Shown here one piece after another: positions 55,461 to 64,000 of a stretch of 64,000 bases of DNA. Origin of the DNA: Peromyscus leucopus (taxonomy: Eukaryota; Chordata; Mammalia; Rodentia; Cricetidae). Positions within the stretch are counted from its first letter, which is position 1. Every line of letters starts with the position of its first letter. The notes under the pieces were generated by a model. It ran no database searches and was not told the origin of the DNA. It saw only the letters and a list, made by a program, of their open reading frames with translations. Location of the stretch: contig NC_051063.1 in assembly GCF_004664715.2 (NCBI RefSeq), positions 141,239,819 to 141,303,818 on the forward strand, in the 5' to 3' direction. The position numbers and the translations under genes are program-made.

Positions 55461-56931
55461 AAACTTGAATGATAAGTATTATTGTGTGTGACTTTTTTCT
55501 AGAAACAGGCAGTGAAAAGGGAGTTTATTTACAAACTAAAATGTACCTAGATTTCTACTGGAGAGAGAAGAAGGAATGAGAATTGGCCAAACTTTACTCC
55601 TACAGAAACTCTAATTACCAGCCTTCTATGAAGTAGAGAGAACAAGAGAGAGGGAGAAATTTGGACATATTCATGGAATATCAAATGGAGTTGTAGAGGA
55701 AGCTATAATTTGAAGAGATATAATAAGCACAAAATTAGGTAAAGTAATAAAATCAGCCTTTGAAAATCAGATAGAATTTTTAGATTCCAATAAGAAAAAT
55801 TGTCAAAGTTTCATCTGCTAAGGCTATTAGGATTCATGTTAAGCTAACAGAAGACTATCCTGGCAAAATTATTCAAGACATATATGAAGAAAGCATAGAT
55901 CTTTGGAATTATAAAATAAGGGAACTATGCACATTGTTTCCCTCATGAGCTAGGCAGCACACTAGATTTATCAAAGAACAAAATTTGGGCCTGAGGAAAT
56001 CAAAGGGGTTTCTGAAAAGTACTTTATGTGCTATGCTGGGAATGATCTAGGGTGCTGGATATGGTGTCTCTGAACCTTGTTCTCTTCCATTGAAAAGGAA
56101 GGCGATACATTTTACACCAGAAAAGTTATGTGAATTCTGAGTAAATTATGTGCTTTGCCCAATATGCATGAAATGATGTCAATATTTCTTGTCTTTCCCT
56201 TCAAAAGGGTTGTTGCACATGATGAGATAGGGTGGAAACAGAGGCTTTATGTTGGACTTCACCTGAAGAGCTCTGACATCACTGGTGCCCGGGTCCCATG
56301 TCTGGAGACTGCTGGTTCTTGGGAAACCAGAGTAGTTCAGATAAGACTCAGGAGTCCTGGAAAGTGCATGTAGATTATACCAGAAGTAAGTAAGATACCA
56401 ATATTACAAAGAAGCTCACTATGAAGTATCATATTGGGATCATTGGGCTATTTGAACACAAAATTGCCCCTGCCAAGTGTCGTGGTATATCTCTGTGACT
56501 TTCTTTCAAGTGTACAAGTCAAATGAGGATGTTTGCTCTCTGGGCATGTCACAGAAGGTCAGAATCTCATTATTCTCCATTCTGCATTATCATTTTCCTG
56601 CCTTTGCTGAAACTTCTTAGTAGGCATGCTATCTGCAAATAATTCCCTAATACATTAAGAACAGACTTGCATTTGAGTCTGAGACCATATCTGTTGTTTC
56701 CAATAAAATATCTTGAACTTTCCAAAGATGTCTTCCTGATTCTCAGCTTTCACTTCAGTCCCAAACCACCCATGAACCTTCCTCTTCCAGGTCATTGAAC
56801 TCTTCAATATGGGCTCCTTATGTGTGGTAAAGAAGAGGTGTTTGTCAACTCTTTTATCTCACCTTCCAAAATGATACCTTGGAGCCAGAAGAGATGACAG
56901 AATCCATTGTTAAACCAGAGCAACGTGTGTT
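55461..56931. other. unique AT-rich sequence, no gene seen
   Basis: About 1.5 kb without recognisable repeats. A 72-codon frame at 56155-56373 has no domain. Confidence 0.5.
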
Positions 56932-56950
56932 AAAAAAAAAAAAAAAAAAA
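56932..56950. repeat. A19 homopolymer
   Basis: Pure A run followed by an AACC-type continuation. No attached element is recognised. Confidence 0.9.
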
Positions 56951-57099
56951 CCAAAAACCTGGGTCCTATTTTCATCTTTGGTAACCACACAATTATGAAA
57001 AAAATCACCATACTTATTTGGACAATGGTCGACTTAGTACAACACAGAGATAAAGCCCTGTGGCGTTCCACTGGCTTTTAAAACTTAAGTTCACTGGTG

Positions 57100-57460
57100 T
57101 CACAAGCTTCACCAATGTGACTGCTGAAACATGAGTTGAACAAAGATAGCAATAGACATGCCAACATGGGCAGGGGAAAGCCCACAAGGCCTCAACCTAC
57201 ACAAAGAAGTGCAAGCAACTAGGGAATGCTGGGAGTGGGAGAAATAACCTTTCTCAGGCAAGAGCATACCAAGTGGTTATCTAATTCCAAATGGTCAGCC
57301 ATGTGTACATACATATCGCTTGAGCAATTAACGAAAATAGAGGCCATGGATTTGAAAGAGAGCAAGGAGAGGTATATGGAAGGTTTAGAGGGAGGAAAGG
57401 GAAGGGATAAATGATGTAATTTTATTATCTCAAAAAATAAAAATAAAAATAAAAACTACT
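57100..57460 (+). mobile_element. Lx-type LINE-1 3' end, forward strand
   Basis: AAGGCCTCAACCTACACAAA, GGGAATGCTGGGAGTGGG, CAAATGGTCAGCCATG, AGAGGCCATGGATTTGAAAG and GAGGGAGGAAAGGGAAGGGA, ending TTTATTATCTC plus an (AAAAT)n tail (57432-57456), match the terminal region of old rodent Lx elements. A stretch expected before GCAATTAACG is deleted. Confidence 0.82.
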
Positions 57461-57735
57461 TAAGTTCAAGTTACACAGGAAATCAAGCTGACTTCTTGCA
57501 GAGAAAAGTGCCATCTTCACTGCTGGACTTTCAGATCAGTTTTCCCAGACTCCTGCTACAGCTTCCTGACTTCCAGGTCAGCCCCGCCCCCTCCTGCTAC
57601 AGTTTCCTTTTTGGGTACTTTGGAAGCATAGCATTGAGGAATATACTGCTTCTCTCACTGAATATCTGTGGGAATTTCTACAAATTAATTTGCCTGAAGT
57701 TCTGTTTTCCTATTGGTGGTAAAGATACATTTTAT

Positions 57736-57910
57736 CGCCGGGCGGTGGTGGTGCACGCCTTTAATCCCAGCACTTGGGAGGCAGAGCCAGGCGGATCTCT
57801 GTGAGTTTGAGGCCAGCCTGGGCTACCAAGTGAGCTCCAGGAAAGGCGCAAAGCTACGCAGAGAAACCCTGTCTCGAAAAAACAAAACAAAACAAAAATC
57901 AAACAAACAA
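57736..57910 (+). mobile_element. young B1 SINE, forward strand
   Basis: GCCGGGCGGTGGTGGTGCAC start, the cricetid-type block AAAGGCGCAAAGCTACGCAG, CCCTGTCTCGAAAA and a long AAAAC/AAAC tail. Very close to the copy at 27.15 kb. I could not find a clean target duplication. The 77- and 102-codon frames over this area are B1-derived or chance. Confidence 0.96.
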
Positions 57911-58134
57911 AAAAAAATCATCAAAATAGCATTTTGGAAGAATTAGGGAGCTTTAGTAGTTATTTTTATGTTCATTTGACCACAATACCTGTCAGGAACC
58001 TCTGATGTGAGGAAAGATTTCTTTCCAATCATTGTTTCTGAATAGGGATGTAGTGGGGTGAGGGGACAGGGGACAGCTTACTTCCTAATAACAGGATGAC
58101 ATGGATGGAGGCTGTCAACATCAGAGAAAGTCAG

Positions 58135-58197
58135 GTGTGGTTTTGCTATTGTTGTGAATTGTAATGTAAATATCTGTGTTTTCCAATATCTGACTGC
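58135..58197. mobile_element. URR1-type hAT fragment
   Basis: TTTTGCTATTGTTGTGAATT then GTAATGTAAATATCTGTG and GTTTTCCAA match the middle of the URR1 copy at 59206-59451. Both termini are missing. Confidence 0.6.
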
Positions 58198-58244
58198 ACC
58201 AACTAACACTTCACTGTACTCAGAAGTTTTCCTGCGTCCTAAGC

Positions 58245-58900
58245 TGCTGGCAGTCAGATGGGACAAATCTCCTCCACTCTCTTTCTCCAAGTAAACACAC
58301 AGGCTTATATTAATTATAACTGCATGGCCATGGCTCAAGCCTTTTGCTAGCTAGCTCTTATATCTTAAATTAGCCCATAACTATTAATCTATGTATCACT
58401 ACATGTTCTGTGGCTTTACCTGTGTCCCATTACATGTTGCTCCTTGGGCAGCTCACTGGCGCCTCCTTCTTCCTGTCTGTCTGTCTGTCTGTCTGTCTCT
58501 CACTCTCTCTCTTTGAATTTCCTGCCTGCCTCTAAGCTGCCTTGTCATAGGCCAAACGGCTTTATTTATCAACCAATCAGAGCAATATATATTCACAGCA
58601 TACAGAAAGACATTCCCCCATCACTCCCCCTTTTCTGTCTAAACAAAAAAAAAGATTTTAACTTTAACCTATTAAAATTACATATAACAAAACAGTTATC
58701 AAGCAAGAATGATGGTTACAATATCTAGGTCTGTACAGACAGGCAGTGACAAGGAAGTGAGGTAGCTCAGCTAAAAGCCAATGAGAGGGCAGAACAGCAA
58801 GGCAATAAAAGCCTGGGTAGACAAAAAGTTGTGGCATTTTTGGAAACTGCAAAGTTGGTAAGGTAAGATTGCTTGGTGGCTTCATCTCAGCATCCCATTC
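58245..58900 (-). mobile_element. 3' end of an endogenous retrovirus (LTR plus internal stub)
   Basis: Minus-strand order: a stub of internal noncoding sequence (to about 58740 by eye, perhaps 58900), a polypurine tract, then a 379-bp LTR from TGATGGGGGAATG (58623) to GACTGCCAGCA (58245). The LTR has AATAAA (about 58557-58562 region, within TTGATAAATAAAGCC on the minus strand), a (GACA)n expansion at 58473-58500 and a TTAATATAAGCCTGTGTG block. Its 5' end and its central and 3' blocks (GGGCTAATTTAAGATATAAG, GTGTGTTTACTTGG) are homologous to the solo LTR at 9744-10263. No gag, pol or env coding sequence is visible, and there is no 5' LTR in the window. Not capable of any retroviral function. 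Confidence 0.75.
58624..58638 (-). promoter_or_regulatory. retroviral polypurine tract remnant
   Basis: On the minus strand AGAAAAGGGGGAG abuts the TG start of the 3' LTR. This is the position and composition of the primer for plus-strand DNA synthesis, and it supports the retroviral reading and orientation of the element. Confidence 0.7.
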
Positions 58901-59205
58901 TTCTCCACTTCACAATTTCCAAAAATAGAGGGGCGTAACCATTCAAATCATTCTCCTGTCAGGGATATTCCAGATTCAAAGTGTAACAGGGGCTGAATGA
59001 TGAAGATTGTACAAAATGCCTTGCCCATTTGATGGGTGAGGTTTTAAATCCTATTATTTGTCAGGCTTCTAAAATCTAGCACGCCTTTGAGGAAATACAT
59101 CTTTCCCAGTGCCAGGAAGAAAGCTAAATGCACAGTGGAGGCGCATTTGTATTGGAAAGCAGTAACATAGTTAGACAGACCAGGATGCTATCTCTACAGA
59201 GCAGT
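58901..59205. other. unique sequence between ERV stub and URR1
   Basis: No repeat or gene recognised with confidence. Part may be further retroviral internal sequence too diverged to recognise. Confidence 0.4.
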
Positions 59206-59451
59206 GGTTCTCAACCTTCCAAATGCTGCTACCCTTTAAGGCAGTTCCTCATGTTGTGGTGACCCCCAACTACAAAATTATTTTCTTAGCTACTTCATAG
59301 CTGTAGTTTTGCTATTGTTGTGAATTGTAATGTATATATATGTGTGTGTGTGTATGTGTGTGTTTTCCAAAGGTTTTATGTGGCCCCTGTAAAAGGGTCA
59401 TTCAACACCTCAAAGGGATCGTGATCTGTATGTTGAGAAACACTGATATAA
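59206..59451. mobile_element. URR1 hAT-Charlie DNA transposon (nonautonomous)
   Basis: Terminal inverted repeats CAGTGGTTCTCAACC at the left and GTTGAGAAACACTG at the right are both visible. The interior has CAGTTCCTCATGTTGTGGTG and ACCCCCAACTACAAAATTA, as in the rodent URR1 family. A TATA/TG expansion (59332-59362) has grown inside it. Flanks CTACAGAG and ATATAAAG match at five of eight positions, compatible with an old 8-bp hAT duplication. Confidence 0.88.
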
Positions 59452-62400
59452 AGCGTGATGCAGGCCAAGGTATGTGTGAAGGTTGCTTTACACCCATCGG
59501 ATGACTTTGGAAAGTAATTTAACTGTTTCAGTTTTCCAGAATATCTGAAAAAATGGAAGTGACAGGGGAGTTGGGCAATAAAGAATGGAACTCCCTGGCA
59601 GCTAGAAATACAGGTGCATTCATAATTGGCACGGGTGATAGGCAGATTTTTAAAGATGCAACTTGAGTTCTTCTCTCTATACAACGTTTTCTCAACCTTT
59701 TTGTAGAGTTCAGGGACATCCCAGTCACTGGGGGTGAGGTCTTCAACGTGATCTGAGAAAGGCATGTCACAGACCCGAAGGTGAAGGGAAAATGTGATTT
59801 GGGGCCATCAGTATTTTTCATAGAACAATACATACTCATGCAAGCACGTGAGAAAATAAATGACTGAACATGAGACTCATATGGGTCTAGGTAGACATCA
59901 TCTTAGTGACTCCAGGTCGTCAGAGCCTCCATACCGGTGCACAAACAAGAGAGGATGAGCTGCCATAGGCTTTGAGCAGGTGCAGAGGATGCTCTCATGG
60001 CTTTAGCATCCGGAGCCCCACTTGCCTTCCATTTGTTTCTAGAGCACTGACTGTGTGTGCAGCCAGCCGTGCTGTGGCAGAGATACCCCAGAGAAAGAGG
60101 AAACCCACTGAGCTATTTTTCACCATTACATCCTTCACTTCCTAATAAATGAGATCCCGTGCATGCAAACAGCCAGTCTTGTAGATCATCATCTTAGGGA
60201 AAATCACAGACCTAACGCAGCACAAAGTAAGAAATAAACGAACCCAGAGGAGAGTCATTCTCCTGCAATTGGATACCATAACTCTCTTCTCAGGGTACCC
60301 TATCCTTCTCTAGAAGTCCCCGTGATTCCAGGAAGTAGCAGGGCTCTAGTGGTGGCTGAAAAAGAAAGTAAATTGGGAGTTAGATCTTTCTCCGCCCCTA
60401 TTCCAGCTGCTTTTCATCACCAGGAAGACGTTTATTTGAAAGGAAGGAGAACTCAATTGAGACCACACCATGTTTCAACTGATTCTGTGTCTATCAATTC
60501 CTAATTAGTGTCATGAGTTATGAGGGACATCTTAGTCGCCTATAGCAAGCACTGAGGTATATTGTTTCCAGCACTGAAACAGCACTGGTGCAGGTAGACT
60601 GCTAACCCATGTATCTGGGGGAGCCCAGGGTTCCCTGGTATTCCAGGCCTCTTCACCATCTGTATTTTCCAATGGTCCTTCTGCAAAAACAGCTCCACAT
60701 TTGGATGCAACCCTGAGCGCTGAGGTCATCAGCACTGTGGGCTGTGTCAACTAAGGGAATCAGTGGACAGTAATACAATCTCTCCATGTCGGCTAGGGAC
60801 TATAATATTTCACACAGAAAATAACAAAATACTCCCACGGCCCCGGGGCAATATCCTGAAGTTGTTTGAGGTGAAAGAAAATAACCGTCTTTTGGGCCAG
60901 AGTACCTAGACCTTTCCACAGCAAGCGTCTAGGGCCTTCTGCTTTATGCCACCTGAATATTTATTCAGATCTCTTATGGATGAATAAAAACATTCATTCT
61001 CCTAAAGATCTAATTTTTTTTTTGTTGGTACAAGAGACATCTGCGATGACAAATTAGGTCTTTGTCGACCTAAATTTAAAATTTAAAGTGTAGGCAAGTG
61101 GATCAACAAGGTGATAAAACTCACACACCTCTTTCTTCTCTCTTGATCTGATTCCTAAGCAGATGGAGTAAAACAAGGTGATTTAAACTCCTCTGTCTCG
61201 CCTTCCTGAGGGCTGGTAGGTGCAGGAATGAAAAGCAGTTCCTCTTTTGGAAAGGGAAATAGTGCAAGTGTTTGATCTAGCTCAGCATTGAGTGGACCAG
61301 TTCCAAGTTCTATTTACTGGGCAAAGACTGACCTTGCTGAAGATTAGGCATTGAGTATTGTTTTATAAAGTATAGGTAGATAGGAGTCAAGCCACTGGAT
61401 TTGCACTTCCTCTACATTGGGAGGATGGTTTAGGCCCATATGGCATCACCAGTTCTGGGCTCACAGGGACCTGCCACTTCTTGTCCTCTCTTTGGGTCCC
61501 TTGGGGTCATGTGGCTTCTAGCCAATGGAACATGCGTGGAAGCATGTGGTGTACAGGAACTTCCTGTGAGTCAAATGAAGGGGAGCAGCCTTGGAACCCT
61601 GGCTGAGGTCACCATGCCAGTGCATGACAGGGAAACAGTGGCACTACCAGCCTTCAGACAGACCACTGGAGTCTGGACAATGGGGCACTTGGCCATCTTC
61701 ATAGTGGCCTAGAGAGCAGAGGACTGTTTCCAGCTGCAGCTCCCCAGTCTTTGTGTATTTATTGGAGGATGGACCACACTTTCAAACAAGACAAATCAAG
61801 TTTCCCTATCAGGTGGAAGTTCAATGTCACAATAAATTTGATTTACATAAGGACAGACCAAAAAAAATCCATAAGGAAAGCTTAGAAATGTTGCCAGGAA
61901 TACTCACCAAAATGAGGAGGTTTCCAAAGCCTGAAATGGGGACAGAGTGAGATTTTAGGAGTGTAGTCCTCAGACCACCAAGATTGAGTCTAAGGTAAAT
62001 CTAGGTTAGTCCCTGCAAGGGTAAAATTAAAGAAAGTTTTCTGTATGATAAGTCACTGGGGATTCAGGGATGCATTGTTAAGGGAGTTAGTATTATCCTC
62101 ACTATTACAAATACAAAATAAAAAAGAAATGGATGTACAAAAACTGCAGCACATTTAAAACACTGTACACATTTACACATTTAAAGATGTTGTTGGCTTG
62201 TATAGACCATTGTGGGGGGAGATGATAGGGATTTATTAAAATCAAGTACCATTGGCTTATGTTTATTTAATATTTCATATAGATTCCAAGAAAATAAAAC
62301 ATCTAATTTTTTTCCCTCCCAACCGTCTTGGAGAAAAACTCTTTAAGTCACTGTTGTTTATTTTGTGGTTCACAATGGAAGGATTTTGGTTTTATGGGAA

Positions 62401-64000
62401 TGATGTCACCGACTTAAAACCTTACATCGTCTCCTGGCTAACGGTCACCACAAAGTCATATGCACTTTTACACTCTCTTGTAGCACTTGGCCATTGCCTG
62501 CTTCCTTCAGGGGAGGGTTCACTGTTGAGCCCACTCTTCAGTTCCAGGCAGTATTTACATAGGATATTTGGTCTCTCCCATCAGGTCACACTTTCCTGGT
62601 GTTGGAGAGGGTTTTCTTTAAGTCTTTCTCCAATTATCAACTATTTTTTTCACTCAGAACTATATAGTTCAGCTAATTTAGTCTCAGTAGGTTGTTTGTT
62701 TTTTTTGTGGGGGGGGGTTGTGTTTCTTTGTTTTCTTTTTTTCATTTAAAGCAATTCTGAGACTCAGAAAGTCTGAAATAGATTAAGGAGTCCCTTACCT
62801 TTCTAATTATCTCAAGGCTTAAAGGTGCTCTTGTTCAGATAGTGGCTTATGAACTGTTTTTTAAATATTTTTTACCAGGTGAGGAATCGCTAGCCCATTC
62901 CATTTTGTCAGTAGTTATTTTACATTTGTCAGTCTTAGTAGGGGATGTTGGGGGATGATGTACCATTTTCACATTCATTTTGGATACTATTTGTGGGTAT
63001 TATTTTCGTCCAAGGGCAGGCATTGGAACTGGGCAGATAATTTATTTCATACAGTCTGAAACTGTGTAGGGCCGTAACAGATGTTAGCCTTGACCCAGGG
63101 CATTTCAGATGCAACCCCCCCTCCCTCATCAAAATTCTGATCTTCATATAAATAAACAGTGAGATGACTGGACGATGTTCCTATGATTCAAAGACCCAGG
63201 CCCATCCCTTTGTGCACAGGTAGCTAGCTGTAGATGCTTGCCTCGGACCTGAGAATTCTGGTGTGGTTAAACTTTCTGCTGTTCAGATAAAAAACAGCAG
63301 CAATTTTCTGCTTGAATTTCTCTGTGACTAAATCCATTGATCATCCTTTCTCTCCGTGAGTGAGAAGTGTGTTTTCTCCTTAATAGCTCCTATCCTTCTC
63401 ACTGGCTTTCCCCCCCTCGGCTTGTTTGTGTTGTGTTGGTCAGTCTCATGCGCTATTCCTCTGAGAGACAGAGAGAGAGCAGAATTGAAGTTATTTTATG
63501 CTTGGACTGCTTCAGTCCCAATTTTCAAATCTTCGTGTCAATTTTCACACATCAGTGTCATGTGGTGAATGTTATGGAAATTTCAGGGAGGTCTTTGGGA
63601 GGCAATTTATCCACGAATCCCTCCCCCCAACCCCCCCCACCCCACTGCAATTCCTGTCTTTTCTAAGAATAAGTGGATCTATAATTAATGTGGATTTTAA
63701 AATATAGCGCCATTCAGAATCCTCATAGCCGGTTTTCCACGCCATGTCTTCTCTGCTCTATAAACACAAAAGCATAAATGCTTGCTAGCTCTCTCTCCTA
63801 ATAAATGGGCTTGTGTAAAAGGAATAAAAATTACAGTTTGTTGGCGGTAAAGAGCAACTAATTACTCAGGAAGAGGCATGTTTTTATTTTTCAAAACTAC
63901 ACTGAAAATGGTTTATCATGCAATAAATTTGCTAATCACCAGTTAGGAAACACGGTGCCGTCTCCACCTACCTACTGCGGCTTCCTTTGAAAGTCGGTGT
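59452..64000. other. 4.5-kb repeat-poor terminal interval, no gene called
   Basis: No transposon is recognised from the URR1 element to the window end. Simple tracts are few: T10 near 61013, a T/G run (62699-62717) and a C-rich run (63618-63646). Blocks at 60780-61110, 62290-62600 and 63740-64000 keep CpGs and carry TAATTA-, TGATGTCA- and CAATAAA-type motifs. The longest frames (165 codons at 62252-62749; 129 codons, minus, at 59376-59765) show no domain I recognise. The second frame ends inside URR1. Confidence 0.45.

Noticed and set aside
62252..62749. 165-codon plus-strand frame, the longest in the window
   Set aside because: No domain, signal or family recognised; hydrophobic runs come from T-rich sequence, it passes through a T/G homopolymer region at its end, and this length is expected by chance in 64 kb searched in six frames.

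Overview
The window is rodent nuclear DNA with no protein-coding gene that I can support. Dispersed SINEs of the B1, B3/B2, B4/RSINE1 and ID types, MaLR/ORR1-type LTRs, Lx-type LINE-1 tails and a URR1 hAT element all point to a muroid rodent. The two youngest B1 copies (27.15 and 57.74 kb) carry the block AAAGGCGCAAAGCTAC, which I associate from memory with cricetids, particularly Peromyscus-like (neotomine) species; the genus is an inference. Dinucleotide microsatellites are dense, CpG is depleted and open reading frames are short with no recognisable domains. All of this fits an intergenic or deep-intronic segment of a mammalian chromosome.

Layout. 0-9.7 kb: mostly unique sequence with microsatellites and old B4, B3A, MIR and RSINE1 copies. 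9.7-12.4 kb: an LTR cluster, namely a 520-bp solo LTR with a perfect 6-bp target duplication, a reverse-strand solo LTR whose body contains B1-like modules (also with a 6-bp duplication), an ORR1-type MaLR LTR and an MT-type MaLR LTR. 12.4-28 kb: SINE-rich, including an ancient hAT-Charlie remnant, two SINEs with clear target duplications (20.3 and 27.15 kb) and a (TATC)n array. 28.3-28.9 kb: a LINE-1 fragment with the inverted structure expected of twin priming. 28.9-37.2 kb: repeat-poor, with microsatellites and a few very old fragments. 37-46 kb: MaLR LTRs, a split MIR, a nested MaLR/B1 pair, a B3/B2-type SINE with target duplication and LINE-1 3' tails. 46-58 kb: old LINE-1, MIR pair, second copy of the B1-bearing LTR, and further LINE-1 and MaLR fragments. 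58.2-58.9 kb: the 3' end of an endogenous retrovirus (3' LTR, polypurine tract, stub of internal sequence) on the minus strand. 59.2 kb: a nearly complete URR1. 59.45-64 kb: repeat-poor sequence that may hold conserved regulatory DNA.

No genes act together here. The biology is layered transposition: mammal-wide relics (MIR, L2-like, hAT, L1M), rodent-age MaLR, B4 and ID copies, and recent cricetid LTRs, B1 and B3/B2 copies. I found no CRISPR array, operon, tRNA, rRNA or undescribed gene system. The most interesting items are the LTR family carrying B1-derived modules, the two related LTR groups (one with a duplicated 5' terminus), the twin-primed LINE-1, a MIR split by an unclassified insert, and several unique stretches that would be worth testing for conservation. 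All family names come from memory of consensus sequences and were not checked by a database search.
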